From the NCBI GenBank assembly GCA_948099385.1, contig CANUEZ040000165.1, positions 1,066,501 through 1,130,500 of the forward strand: a DNA stretch of 64,000 nt, given 5' to 3'. Numbering within the stretch: the stretch's first letter is position 1; the number at the start of each line of letters is the position of its first letter. The notes under the pieces were generated by a model that saw only the letters and a program-made list of their open reading frames with translations, did not search any database and was not told the origin of the DNA. A program made the position numbers and the translations under genes. Positions 23,671 to 35,351 of the stretch are shown here, piece after piece. Source of the DNA: Fasciola hepatica (Eukaryota > Platyhelminthes > Trematoda > Plagiorchiida > Fasciolidae).

Positions 23671-24899
23671 CGGAACAAATGCATGTATATATATTTATAG
23701 GAGGAGGAGCAATAAAAATTGAGTCCGAGAAAAAAATATCAGCGATTGGAAGGGCACATAAGGTTAGATTGAATGGTTACGGACTCGACTAAGGAATGTC
23801 CTGGTGAATGTTCTTCGTGACAGGTGGATATGGCGGATTATCAGAGAGCAAGAGAAAAGAAAACTGAAAAAGTAACAGTGATGACAGCTGTGGAGACCAG
23901 TTCACAAAAGAGAAACGTTGAAGGAAATGATCGAATATAACAGCGAAAAATGGATCTAATATCCTGATTATTGCTGGTGAGACATGTGGTGACGGTCGAG
24001 AGTGTGAGAAGTGGTATTAAGTTGACTTATGCTATTCGGCGAGGGGATGGCGAGGGAAATGGCTGAGCAGCGCAGAGTGAATAAAGACACAAAGAGAATA
24101 AAGGTACCTGGGAGGTGAGACTGTCTGCGGTGCATAAATGCAACAGCCCTGACGGCGAACAGTGCAGGAGAGAAACAAGCAAGAGCAGTACCACTGGAAT
24201 CGGTTCTGGCAGATCAAACGGATTGAACCTGTAATTGGAAGCCATGAGGTAACAATGAGTTTACTTTGGGTGAAAACTGAAAAATCAGAACAGCCTGAAG
24301 AGGCAGAAAATGCCTGTGGCGAGAAATACACGAAACAGCAGATGAGAGTACGGACCAAAGATGCAGGTGAGATATAACCAATCAGGGCGTTTACTACAGG
24401 TAAAACACGAAGGAGACAGAGAAGAGAGAAGCACAGGGACAGATCGATCGGTGGATCAGCACGAGGCACGAGAAATGAATGCGCGTCGGAGTTGGGGCAA
24501 TTTAACAGGGGAGCTGCGTGCCTGCAGGGAATCGTACAAATTGGATGCAGCCGGAGAATGCTAGCCGGGGCACTGCCTATTGGAAATATCTACAGAGGAA
24601 TCGCAGAGTCAGACAAGAAAAACTTAGTCGTGGTGCCTAGATAATAAATGTGGCTTTAAGATATGCAGAGTTTGGAACGACTGGTTCTAATGTGGGAAAT
24701 GGTCATTGGCGTGGGTGGGACTGGCGTGTAATTGCATAAGACATGAGAAGGGAATGAGGGAGCATTTCGCAGAACAGTAGGCAGTGGGGCATGAGAACGC
24801 GATTTATGAGCTTTATGCGCTTTCTGAGCATTGGATGATACCAAGTCGATAAAGACTACAGCCGGCGTTGAATACATGGGTGGAAAAAGAAATATTGGC
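23671..24899 (-). other. Probable continuation of a Y-family repeat
   Basis: Purine-rich plus strand (pyrimidine-rich minus strand) immediately 3' of the recognisable Y copy at 25.56-24.90 kb. The minus-strand frame 24469-24032 is long, but its composition (Cys, Leu, Pro, Ser) matches pyrimidine-rich repeat DNA rather than a known protein. Confidence 0.35.
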
Positions 24900-25560
24900 G
24901 GTCGTCAGCAGATTAAAATTGGTAGGACGATAGTGGAGTGCAATGAAATGGACTTGAAGAGGGTTGACAGGAGCGAGGATTGAATAGGTATATGGGCAAA
25001 CCATGGAAAAACTACAAGAATGAAAGTGATAAGAGTGACAACGATGATGATAGGTGGGCATAACTTGGTGGGGGCATGCAATATGCAACCGACAGCATTA
25101 GATGCTCTATAGGAAGAAGAGTTGAAGCGTGCGATCCGCAACCGGTGCTTGTTGGTGGGGCTGGCTGTGCGCTGGACACTCAACCTGAAAAACTCTTCTA
25201 AGTGAACACAGGAGGTGTGATCCACCAGCCTGGATGCTCTTGCACATCGTTGCAGACGGCCTGCCTTCCCGACGTGCGCCGGCCAAAGCGGTGGATCCGG
25301 CCGCGCTCCGCACCGCTGAGAATGGCGCACATGTTCACTGATGTTTATGCTTGTGAGGCGTGTCTCAACTATCAAACTGTAAGATCCTCCATAAGGTGGC
25401 CAAATTGCGAGGGGTCTCGGAGGGCGGAGCCAGCGGTTGGTATGCGAATATACGGCAGTGTTATTCAGGTGCGTATAACAACAATGAGGATAAAATGCAC
25501 ATAGAAGGAAAATTTGAAGGGGTAAACAGATGAAGAAAGACAGTCCGGGTGTGGCCATAC
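24900..25560 (-). repeat. Y-family dispersed repeat, 5' part
   Basis: A 217-codon open frame runs through this copy. It includes SQRCGARPDPPLWPAH, KAGRLQRCARASRLVD and FFRLSVQRTASPTNKH. Close relatives of these phrases appear in the copies at 41.8 kb (SQRCEGQ, GSLQRCAGATRLAD) and 14.9 kb (AGRLQRCAGAARLVD). The frame may be a relic of an ORF or reflect low divergence. No function can be assigned. Confidence 0.6.
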
Positions 25561-25849
25561 TGTGGATAACCGTTTAACGGAGGCAAATTAAAACCAATAG
25601 ATGACGAAGCATAGGGGTGACTGAGACCACGCGAGAAGGAGAAAACAAGATGTACGGAAGTAATGATATTTCAATTCCGTTTGCTCGTTACGGGAATGGC
25701 TACGGCGGGTCAGGCGTTAAGAACTCAGTCAGATAGATGAAACCGTCTACCGTTGATTGTGTACTCCATTGGATGGAGTGCGGTTTGCGAGGGAGGTGGC
25801 CTTAGAAATCGAGGCTCTTCTCGTATGCTCCATCCCCAGCTATGCGCAT
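25561..25849. other. Spacer between Y repeat and LINE 3' end
   Basis: No gene motif seen. It may include the 3' UTR of the minus-strand LINE. Confidence 0.3.
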
Positions 25850-28580
25850 ATTAGACAACTGAATTGCACATGTAACTTTGAGATACGGGCTGAGTGCCGA
25901 TAGAAATTCGGACTTGGTTCCTGAAGCTCGAATGGTGATGGGCAACTCGCTCCAGAAATCAGAGTAGACAAGAAGAAAAAATTGCCCGTATAGCCGATTT
26001 AGTTATACTAGAAGGGACAGTAAAATGCCTGCGTCAAAGTGATTAAGAGGTTTCACGGGAGGAGCCTACTGACTTGCGGAAGAACGACTGGTCATAGAGC
26101 AGGTTGCACAAGAAGACTAAGTTTAATCTTAAGCGTTGGAGCCAGAGTGGGTCAAGAACCCGATGTTGCCTTCGTTCTCTATAGCTTACAGACGTAGATT
26201 ACTCGAGCAGTTGTTTGGCACAACGCCTCTGTATGCTCTTTGAAACAACTCCGTCGAAATTTGTCGTGTTAGAAAATAGTATTGGGCAGTGTTCAAGCAA
26301 AGGCCTGATGCCCGATTTATACATGCTGACGCTACTGTCCCGGAGACGAAAGTAGCTGAAGAGAACGGCCACACTTCTAGCCTTGGCTGCCTGGACTGGG
26401 GCGTGCTCAGAAAAGTTAAGGGAGCTGAAACAGTTGAGGCCCAAATTTTGGATGGCTATTGAAGACCCACCGAGCGTCAAGACTCCAGGGGACAATTGGA
26501 ATTTGTAGGTTAGAAGCTCGCACTTATCGACGGAAAAATTCATTATCCGGGGGTAACACCAGCGGACGGGTGCAGAAAGGCCCGCGTAGATGGGGCCAAG
26601 AGGGGGATACCATCGTTAGAATTGAAAGGGTAGATTATTTGTGTATCATCTGCAAGCAAGAATGGCGTACCTTTGTGCACAAGACCCTGTGCAGCACCAT
26701 TATGCGTTAGAAGTAGCAGAGAGGCCCCAGTGAACTACCCCGTATAACGCCAACTTCAACAGGTTTTGGGTTGGAAGTGTATCCGTTGGTGAAGACCGCT
26801 TGAGAACATCGAGTGAGATAAGATTGCATCCAAGAAAGCAATGGGCCAGTAATTCCAAACGAGAGCAATCAAGTGGTGAGATGGGGGTGTGGAACGGTGG
26901 AACACCTTCGACAGATCTAGGTAGAAAGTGGCTAATGCCTGCCTGCTATCAACAGCCTTAGTGACTGCGCTGGGCAAACCAAAGTGACACGTGAAACACG
27001 ATCGCTATTTGAGAATCCTATGCTGTCCATTGTTAATAAGGTTTCAAGCGAGGAGATGGTTAGTAATGCCGCCTTTCACCATCGTTTCGGCAACTCTTGA
27101 AATGGTGAGGTTGTGATTGGTGGGACGAAAAGTAGTGAGTACTTGGACTGGTCGTTTTTTCGTAGAATGACGACTAACAGGTTCTAGTTCGACAGTACCA
27201 AATGCCTTTTGAGTGAAAATCAAGCAGACCTGGAAATAGAAGTGAAATTTTCGATCCCCCACTTTTGATCGCATGTGGGATTAATTCTTTTTGTCCAGGA
27301 TGAGCAGTTGCCTTATAGCGTGAAATAAGCCTCAGAATATTGCTTACTCCAGGTTTTGTGATAGATAGAGAATGCTTGATGATATCAAGGGATTCGGAGG
27401 GGCCTGTTTCTGAGGGGGCCATGGAATTGGAGAATTTGGGGTAAACACCTTAGCGATATAAGAGGGGGAGGTGGCTTAAGTTGTATTCGGTAGCAGCATG
27501 TATTGGATAGTAGTATCTGTTGTCGAATTACTGGATTTATGTAGGAGTGAGAGTTTCAATGCTTTATTTAGATGCCTCAAAGCCTTGGCTTCTTTATTGC
27601 AAAGCTGGTCTTCCTTCAGGTCCCTCATAATTTTGATAAGACTTATAAGTCTCCTGAGAGGGGATAAGTCATGGTTTCGGAGGTAAAGTCATTGCATCCT
27701 AAGGTACTTTTGTCGAAGGGAGACAAGTTTGGATTTCCTAAGGGGGGAGTTTTGAGCAGTCGAACTAAGCTTCGAGAGGCAGTTTCCTCCGCTAATTCAA
27801 AATTAACCAGTCGTGTGTCTGGGGTCGGCTGTTAGAGAAAACTGCTCCAATCTTGCTTACGGATGAGACTGTGTAGAGGGTTCCCCTCTAACCGGAGAGG
27901 ACTGTTGATTGGGATCAGAAAGCCTGATGGATAAAAATGGAATAGAAGAACAAATACTACATGTTATGGCCGCTACCCGGGAATTTATGCACAACGGAAC
28001 CCGAAAAGTTTGAGATGGTTTGAGTGAACATTAGATCTAGGATGTTGGCGTTTCTATTAAGGGTTTTAACGTGTTGCACCCAGCCCCAATGTGAGTACGC
28101 GAAGGCAAAGTCTATTAAGTTGGGAGGTGTCGTGAGGTTTCTTTAGGATATTTCAGACCAGCTTCACTCACCGGCTATGATTTTCGCTGCCGAAAGTGAT
28201 AGTGAAAGGTAATCAAATGCTTCAGTTAAAGGAGGTAAGTCTGCAATGGTAGATGAGGGCGGGCGATGGACGCATCCAATGTGCATGACTGTTGTTAGGA
28301 ACCGAATTGTGAGCCATAAAAATCCGGAATTGAGTCGAGTATGGCATGTCTAATGGTGATTACTGAAAGGTTGGGCTGTTTGTACACGAGGCACTCGCCT
28401 CCGCGTTTGTCAACCCCCATTTACTCTAAAAACCCTGTACCCCTCAAGCGCAATTTCGCTTGTGGGTGTGTGTTCCGTGATCCAGGTTTTGGTAAAAAAG
28501 ATGCTATCAGGGCTTAATTTTATGACATATTGTTTTATGCGATGAAGCTTATTCAGGATGGACCGGTAGACAAATAGGGT
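25850..28580 (-). pseudogene. Degenerate LINE, EN plus RT
   Basis: The minus strand carries all LINE parts in order. Endonuclease: LSPDSIFFTKTWITEHTP, then YRVFRVNGG (near 28.41 kb), GCVHRPPSSTIADLPPL (near 28.25 kb) and AKIIAGE (GDFN position). RT: KSGGSKISL near 27.3 kb, ISRVAETMVKGGITNHLL near 27.08 kb, and FYLDLSKVFHR (motif A, near 26.9 kb). C-terminus: FSVDKCELLTYK near 26.52 kb, SGIRPLLEHCPILFSNTT, SIQRRCAKQLLE and DPLWLQRLRLNLVFLCNLL near 26.13 kb. Many stops and frameshifts inactivate it. It belongs to the same lineage as the LINEs at 29.4-30.6, 42.0-44.4 and 49.8-51.5 kb. Confidence 0.7.
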
Positions 28581-29440
28581 CGGGGGCAACCCATTTATGT
28601 GGAAGGGAATGTCTGGGTTTGTTAACGCAGGGAAGGTGTTGGTCGGAGAAGGTGCATGGGGAGGGGCATGAGCTGGAGCTATTACCGAGGGGGTAAAAGT
28701 GAGTAATGGACGCCTCCGGGACGGCTTCAGAAGATTTAGCCGCGGACGACCCGGAAATAATTAATTTCGACACCTTACAAGGTGAACGAGGAGACATTTG
28801 ATCAAGCAGGCTCTTGACCTGTCCTGATTTCTTGGGGTCGTCTGGTGCTCGAGTGTGATGACATAGTATGAGGTTGTGGAATATAGGGACCTCCCAATGA
28901 GTCGGCTTTGGTGGTGGTTGGTTTTGTGTGGAAATAGCAGGCCTCATATGATAGGAACTAGAAGTGTGCGGGGTGGCCCTGCCATCTATCGACGGGGCTT
29001 GCCCGAGTGGAGATGGATATGAATCGGCGGTTCGTAGAGAAGTACATGGAGGACATTACTGAAATTTTGGGGTTGATCAATGTTTTGTAGTTTGCTTGCG
29101 GAGACCGGTTTTCTATCGAAGGTATAAACGACCGGCTAGGTGATGGTATTGGAAAGTGGCTCAGTGAGGTTAGAAGAAAGGATAGACCAGGCGAGTGGAT
29201 ACCACAGGGTGGTGGAAACTTACACGGAGTTGGTTTGTTGATGTATCCTGGGGGTAAGAGGATTGCATTGGGATTGGCAGTGGTGGGGTAGAACGAAAAC
29301 TTTGGTATGGTATTGGAAGTAATGGGATGAACGGTGAAGGCATCGGAAGGGGAGTAAAAGATGTGTTAGGGGGATGCAAGGTTTAATGGTAGATTCGAGG
29401 TGGGTTTTGGGTACTGCCCGTTTAAAATCGAGTAGAGCTC
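28581..29440 (-). other. Possible ORF1 or 5' region of the minus-strand LINE
   Basis: Pro/Ser-rich frames on the minus strand (28947-28549 and 29546-29220) lie directly upstream of the endonuclease. Position suggests ORF1, but no nucleic-acid-binding motif is visible. Confidence 0.3.
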
Positions 29441-30595
29441 GGACTTCGCTGAGCGGCGTCCTTGATCCTCTGATGTTCCTCATGTATATAAACGGCATAT
29501 TCCTCTCAGAGAGCCATGGCACCCAATTTCTTTTTGCCGGTGACATTTAGACTGTCTACTCATTCAAGCCCGGTTGTCTCGCCTCGGTCACTATCAACAT
29601 CTCTGAAGACACAACTAAACTCGATGGATGGTCCTCGACTTGGTGGATGACTTTTTCTGCTGACAAATGTGAGGTGCTTACATATAAATGCAACCTACCC
29701 CCAGGGCCTCTAGCAGTCTGTGGTTTATTCATTGCTAGCAAACAAGTTGTTCGGGACCTTGACTCAAGCTATACCTGCATATTTGATTTCTCTGAATATT
29801 CGGCTCTCCAAGTTGCTGAGGCCAGAGAGTGCTTAGGGCCAATGTTTCGCTCCTTTCGACTGCGAGTCTGCATTCACTTCATCTACAAATCTCATGCCAG
29901 GCCCCTATTTGAATACTGCCCGTTGATCTTTTCTAGCATTCGCGAACCGGACAGAATTGGTATCGAACGAGTCCAACGCAGTTCTACCAAGCGGCTGACT
30001 GAATGGAGCTCATCCCTCACTTATAAACAAAGCTGCTTTCTTTTAAAACCAGACCCTTCATGGCTCTGCTCTATGAAGCCAAACATTAACTTTCTGTATA
30101 ACATCCTTCACAGCCGGACATATGCTTCCAATCCGTTGCACTTTGCATTTGTTCCTATCTACCCACCAATTTCCAGAATTCTTGATCTTCCAACCCTCAT
30201 TACAAAACAATAGCTTATGTTCACATTTCTTTGCCACAGTTTACTCTAACTTATGCAACAAATTGCCGTTAGACGCACGCAGTTCTACTTCTGGCCATCG
30301 ATTTGGAAGTGCGTTGGGTAAGATCATCACGGGTATCCAAACCTTACTGCTCCTCAATGTAAACGTACCCGAGGACCAAGCCTATGAGCAGAGCTTAGAC
30401 TTGTGAATCGTGCAAACACCGGCAGTCCAAGACAGATGAAACTGAGTAAACATTATCAGCTTATTTGCTTTCTACAGTACAATAACTAGTCTCATGAGGT
30501 TCTTGTCTAACATTGTTTCATCCTTACACCGATTCCCATTTCTCCTCAGCTGACGCATCGTAGACCGCGTTTCTCCATTTTTTATTGATAATAAT
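29440..30595 (+). pseudogene. 5'-truncated LINE, RT end plus 3' UTR
   Basis: The plus strand enters the RT at GVLDPLMFLMYINGIF (motif B tail, near 29.45-29.50 kb). It continues with TQFLFAGDI and a TAG stop, where the catalytic FADD has become FAGD, then MTFSADKCEVLTYKCNLPPG and a 188-codon C-terminal frame (29647-30213) ending at a stop. About 380 bp of 3' UTR follow, ending ATTTTTTATTGATAATAATA near 30.6 kb. The same stop and FAGD change occur in the copy at 50.9-49.8 kb, so both arms descend from one dead copy. Confidence 0.7.
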
Positions 30596-32046
30596 AATAT
30601 CGGTCTATTTTGGATAACCCCGAAGCCTGCTGCAACGCAAGATCAAGCGGTACACTTGAAAGCGGAACCCGAATTCCCAGAGGGTGATTCGGGTATGTGC
30701 ACTCCATATGGCATGGCAGAAAGTATTTAAATACTCTTCATGGTGGCACCCGGCAAATTGGATCTCAAGGTCGGGTGACCAAGCCGGCCGAGCCCAGGTG
30801 GAGCTGGTTGGAAGTAGTAGACTTTTACTCAAATATCACAACAAAGGGAAACGCGCGACGAAAGAATCAAATACAATCGACGGAAACTTTGTTTACCCTG
30901 AGAAAGATGAAGATTCCAAGGGGGACGTAAACCAGCCATAGCGTTCTGAGGTGTACGGAACGGCTTAGGATGGGAAATCAGATGATGAAGGGAGTGAATT
31001 TTCGGACAAGGAACAAGAAAAATCCATCGAAGATTACTCTGGTAACGTTTAGCGACCGAATATCGGCTGAGTCAGTTAAATACCCAGTGGTGGACTCATC
31101 TGTAGAGAGGGATTGCCTAGGTAGTGGTGAAGGAAGTAGCCGGATGTAGAAAAGTAATCTTTGAACAGATTGTTTGCTTTCGGGAAAGCGGGATATGATG
31201 CACCAACACTGAAATAAGAACTGGGCGACAGATCAAATTGTGGTGCGTAGCCGTGATAGAAGCAGGGACACGGTTTGCAGGGGAGATGAGTATTTAAATG
31301 ACAAATAAGTATTTACGTAATGATTAGCGTTATCCAAGGGCTGAACATGATGGCAAGGGAGTCGCAAGGATCAAAATTGTCTGAGAGGATTTACCAAGGT
31401 AGAGAACCGAATGTGAAAAAATGCAAAAAACCGATAAATACTTTTGCGAAGTTGGGCGGTGAAGTAATTGACAGGTAAAATACTATCTGCTGATGTTCTT
31501 CGTAAAAAGTGGGTCATGTGATGGCGACAAGCCAAAACTCTGCGATACAGATGTGTCTCCGATGTGAATATACGGTAAAGGCATGAATATCTGCAAGGTG
31601 AGGATATTGCAATGCTCCAGCCGTGTATGGGCAAACCGTGGGACCGATAGAAGGAGAGCGAACTGTTGCAATATCGCCGACTGTTTGGATGCCCTGGAGG
31701 CAAATATTCCTCAGTGAAGTGTATTGTTTGGACATTGTAGAATGGAAGTGTATGGCAGCATAAAAGTGTGACATATTTCAAATATACCAATGAATGTGTT
31801 ACAAAGGGGTGAGTTTTGTCTTGGGCATTGGTGAAGTTTGCGAATGGGACGGGTGAGTGGCTTGGCACGAATCCTCGGGAAAAAGGATCATGAGGGGTTA
31901 GCCGAGCATGGTAACGTTCTTTTAAACATGCGATAGTTATGTGCTAAGGGAGGTTAATTTTGCCGGGCGCGAGAAGCGGTAAGCTAAGATGGCGAAGATG
32001 GAGGCGAGTACGATGGAAAATCGGTGATAACTGGAGGACACAGTAG
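29474..32046 (+). repeat. Inverted repeat 2, left arm (2,573 bp)
   Basis: Pairs with the reverse complement of 48371-50943 (coordinate sum 80417). I saw one difference, at 30147 (A) versus 50270 (C on plus). Open frames of 188, 165, 86, 85, 77, 75, 62 and 61 codons are identical in both arms. Identity stops abruptly at 29473/50944 and 32047/48370, where homologous but clearly diverged sequence begins. Confidence 0.95.
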
Positions 32047-32105
32047 AATATTTGCAGCATTCTCGGCGTATAAGTAGTTTTTTCGCAACTGGGGCTGGTG
32101 GGAGG
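30600..32105 (-). repeat. Y-family repeat, tail-to-tail with a LINE
   Basis: In minus orientation this starts near AGCCCCAGTTGCG (32.1 kb) and ends GCTTCGGGGTTATCCAAAAT at about 30.61-30.63 kb, with the ATT tail facing the tail of the neighbouring LINE. A 165-codon frame (31868-31371) is identical in the copy at 48549-49046. Since it is not kept in other Y copies, I do not annotate it as a gene. Confidence 0.65.
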
Positions 32106-32792
32106 AGTTGGCCAGATCTTCACTTCACTTCAGTTCAGTGCACGCAGGGCAGATATTGGCCACGGCCAATCCAGCGTCCAGAACGTCTTTGACATTATAC
32201 ACACTGGGTAGTTATCTACCACTGCACAGTTTATTTCTTCCATTGCCCTCTAAAAATAGAAGAGAAACGTAGAACCTCATCGCAAGTCAATTGCGAGAAC
32301 CATTATTAAACGTGAGCGTTCGCTTCTCCGGATCGCTCGAAGCAAGCCTGGTTGCACGATCAGTTGGCACAAGTGATGTCACAAAAGAGATTCTTGGATA
32401 TTCCGTTGGGTAAGCGCAACACAAAAAAGTGTAGGGGTTTAAGTAGTCGCATGAATGAATGCTCAACAAACTTGAATTTGAAGGTCAGGTGGACGAATCT
32501 CTCAGTGATATCCATTTTCAATACAGCGGCGCACTACTATGAAATAGGGTGGCCATTTCGACTGTATGCTCGATAATGCGTAGGAACATCAGGTAATTTT
32601 ACAGCGCGCCATATATGTAAAGGATATAACCCACATTTGATACCGGCCGTGGAAGTGTCCGTGTCACAGGAAATGTAGGTGGTACTTTGTACACTAACAT
32701 GATGACAATAATAAGTATGTGCATGAAATTTCCTTGGCTGACGCAGGAAAGCGCACTGTATCGCAGTGCATGCGTGACCGAAAGATATATAG

Positions 32793-32793
<1 letters not shown>
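32106..32793. other. No recognisable gene
   Basis: Contains a CACTTCACTTCAGTTCAGTG short-repeat stretch near 32.12-32.14 kb and then unassigned sequence up to a TA microsatellite. Confidence 0.4.

Positions 32794-32835
<42 letters not shown>
32794..32835. repeat. (TA)n microsatellite
   Basis: 42 bp of uninterrupted TA, about 90 bp outside the left inverted repeat of the Penelope-like element. A short CA run (about 32976-32988) lies just inside that repeat. Confidence 0.95.
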
Positions 32836-32836
<1 letters not shown>

Positions 32837-32927
32837 AGTCATCAATAAGTGTGCGTACGGAAACAAATCATATATGCGTAAGATATGTCCACGTCTTACG
32901 CGTGTACTATTTATTTGCTTATATACA

Positions 32928-32963
32928 TATAAATGGTAAATTGAACGTTCTCATGAGATCAAA
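32928..32963 (+). repeat. PLE-flanking inverted repeat, left
   Basis: Reverse complement of 35351-35386 with one mismatch. It starts TATAAATGGTAAATTG and ends CATGAGATCAAA. Confidence 0.9.
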
Positions 32964-33014
32964 GGCAAAAGTGCACACACACACACACAACTAATGATAG
33001 CAAATGAAAACGCG

Positions 33015-35351
33015 TTACCAAGGCAAGGCTAACGTAATTATCCATTCTCGCTGTTTGCACAGTTGAGGATGACGTTGGTTAATTGCTAATGCCTCCGCGT
33101 ATCTCAATAATCGTTGATTGTTTGTGACATAAGTGACCGTGAACGCCGTGCTCAGATTAACACAGTGATTTGTCTCCCACAGGTGTTTCGTAATGGATGA
33201 CCTGAGTGTTCTGCGTGCGTTCGATGACGTCACTGATCGTATCTGTCCGCTCATTGTTCTTTGTAACCAAACCGGAATATGTTCAACCATTCTATTACGC
33301 AATTGTCTCTCCGTTCTGCCGATGTAGGTGGCTGAGCACCCACACTTAAACTGGTAAATGCAATTTGACTTGGCGTGGAGAGGCAGCGGTTCTTTTATCG
33401 ATGGTAGTTTCATCCGGGAAGTTGTATAAAGAATGATGATGTTAGCGGCATAATACGTACGATTAACAGCACAGCTGAGGCGTCTGCTGATTAGGGTATT
33501 AATGTCATCACCTTTGTAAGGTAACTGTAGGTAGGCTGTCAGTTTTGGGACTGTGGTAACTTTCGTTTTGCGCGGTGGTGTCTGTGAGTGCTTGGATACA
33601 AATGATTTTGGATATCCGTTGGCCTCGAAAGTTTTGAACAAGGTACGGCACTCTTCTTCCAGCGTGTCAATTGTACATATTTTGTGTGCTCTGTGGAACA
33701 TGGTGTGGACGAGGCTGATTTTGTACTTCACTGGGGCAAAACTGGTGAAGTGTAGATACTGTCCTGACCACGTAGTTTTGCGATGGACTGATCTTCGGAT
33801 TGATCCATCGATTCGGCGGGTAATTTCAATATCTAGGAATACGATTTTGTTGTTGTCTTCCCCGTTTTTGGTCAGTTGAATGTTTGGGTGTATGTTGTTG
33901 AAGTGGTAGAACATTTTTTCGCACTCGTCCTTCGTGTTAGCAATGACAAATATATCGTCCACGTAGCGTCGATAAAGAGTGGCCTGAGCTATGATTGATT
34001 TCATTTTTTGTTCGAGGTGCGAAACAAATATATCTGCCAGAACGGGTCCTAGAGGACTACCCATGGCAACTCCATCAATCTGCCGGTACCCCCGTCCAAG
34101 GAAATGGAATTTTACATTCGAGGTGCACAGTAGTAATAGCCGTGACAGCTCACTGTTTGGTAATCCGATTGTCAAGTTGTTATCATCGATAATTTGACAG
34201 ATGATATCAACGGTCTCGTGAAGTGGGATATTTGTAAAGAGTGAATTAACATCCATTGTGAATAAGTACTTATTGTGGATGTTCACTTCGCTCAATAGCC
34301 CACACATTTCAAAACTATCTTTCACGTTGTTCTTCCTCACCAATTCCCTTACCGGTTTTAGTAGTTCCGCGAGCCATTTTGCTAGTTTGTGTTGCGGAGA
34401 GTTGGTCATAGACAATATTGGTCGTAGTGGTATGTCTTCTTTGTGTACTTTTGGCAAGCCGTACATTTGTGGTGTTTGGCTTCCCCTGCACCTTAGACTC
34501 TTGGCCGTGGATTCCGGGATCAAGTTGGCTTTTACAAGGTTGTCCAACTCTGTCCTTATTTTCTTTTCTAGTTCGCTGGTGTCGTCAGTCTTTGAGTCCG
34601 GCATGAATTTCGTTTCGTCTCCTAGTAAGGACTCCATTTTATCTCTGTAGTCTGATTTGTTCAGAACAACTACTCCTGAGCCTTTGTCTGGTCGAAGAAT
34701 CATCAAGTCAGGGTTCCCCCTCAGTTGGTTGATAGCTTTGTAGTGGTCCTTTGTCAAAAGACAATTCTCTTTCGTGATGCTTGTTCGGTACATGTGCTCC
34801 AAGTCCACCAGTTTTGCTTTGAACCATCCCATGGCGTCCTCGTTCGTTGGATGTAAGCCGGACAGCTGCTCGTAGAACAATTCAAATCTAGCCTGTGAGT
34901 CGATGCGGTTAATATGCTTTGGAGGAACACAATAGTTGAGACCACAGGACAACGCCTCCAGTTGAAGTCGATTCAGTTGGTAAGATGACAGATTTTTAAC
35001 GTATTTCTCTGGATCTTCGGGAAATGACGATACCATCAGATCATGAAATAACGATTTCTCCAGTTGCTTCGTTTCGTATGCGCGTGTTTCACGGATCTTA
35101 TCAGCACAGAAGTTCATGAACTTAATCCGACAGACCAGGCTGAGTTGATCGATAACCGGTGACGCTTTCAAAAACACAGCTGAAAGTTGTTTGATGTTGA
35201 CATTAGATTCTTCAATATGACACTTTGCTAACCGTTTAAGACCTTTCGCAGATGGACGAATTTTGTCAGCGCGCAGACATTTACAATATGTCACAGGGTA
35301 CGAGTTCGTCGATATACATCGGTAAACAAACATCAGTCGTGTACGTTGCAT
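33015..35351 (-). CDS. Penelope-like reverse transcriptase with GIY-YIG endonuclease
   Basis: A 778-codon uninterrupted frame that would copy element RNA and nick target DNA. The N-terminal 200 residues are helical and basic. RPDKGSGVVVLNKSDY lies near residues 225-240. RT motif A, TMDVNSLFTNIPL, is near residue 365; motif B, GVAMGSPLGPVLADIF, near 430; and the catalytic RYVDD near 463. The C-terminus (about residues 660-770) is a GIY-YIG nuclease: CIYQFKCGCSATYIGRTERQ with Arg and His in LRNRMVEH, and a later Glu in RYAEALAI. Length fits the PLE family. The start ATG abuts the right inverted repeat. No intron was seen. Functional state is inferred only from the open frame. Confidence 0.93.
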   Translation of the reverse strand: MQRTRLMFVYRCISTNSYPVTYCKCLRADKIRPSAKGLKRLAKCHIEESNVNIKQLSAVFLKASPVIDQLSLVCRIKFMNFCADKIRETRAYETKQLEKSLFHDLMVSSFPEDPEKYVKNLSSYQLNRLQLEALSCGLNYCVPPKHINRIDSQARFELFYEQLSGLHPTNEDAMGWFKAKLVDLEHMYRTSITKENCLLTKDHYKAINQLRGNPDLMILRPDKGSGVVVLNKSDYRDKMESLLGDETKFMPDSKTDDTSELEKKIRTELDNLVKANLIPESTAKSLRCRGSQTPQMYGLPKVHKEDIPLRPILSMTNSPQHKLAKWLAELLKPVRELVRKNNVKDSFEMCGLLSEVNIHNKYLFTMDVNSLFTNIPLHETVDIICQIIDDNNLTIGLPNSELSRLLLLCTSNVKFHFLGRGYRQIDGVAMGSPLGPVLADIFVSHLEQKMKSIIAQATLYRRYVDDIFVIANTKDECEKMFYHFNNIHPNIQLTKNGEDNNKIVFLDIEITRRIDGSIRRSVHRKTTWSGQYLHFTSFAPVKYKISLVHTMFHRAHKICTIDTLEEECRTLFKTFEANGYPKSFVSKHSQTPPRKTKVTTVPKLTAYLQLPYKGDDINTLISRRLSCAVNRTYYAANIIILYTTSRMKLPSIKEPLPLHAKSNCIYQFKCGCSATYIGRTERQLRNRMVEHIPVWLQRTMSGQIRSVTSSNARRTLRSSITKHLWETNHCVNLSTAFTVTYVTNNQRLLRYAEALAINQRHPQLCKQREWIITLALPW

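Noticed and set aside
24905..25558. 217-codon open frame on the minus strand as a host gene
   Set aside because: It lies within a dispersed Y repeat with other copies in the window, is low in complexity, and has no known domain.
31371..31868. 165-codon frame present twice, identical (also 48549-49046), as a duplicated gene
   Set aside because: The identity comes from the large inverted repeat. More diverged Y copies do not keep this frame.
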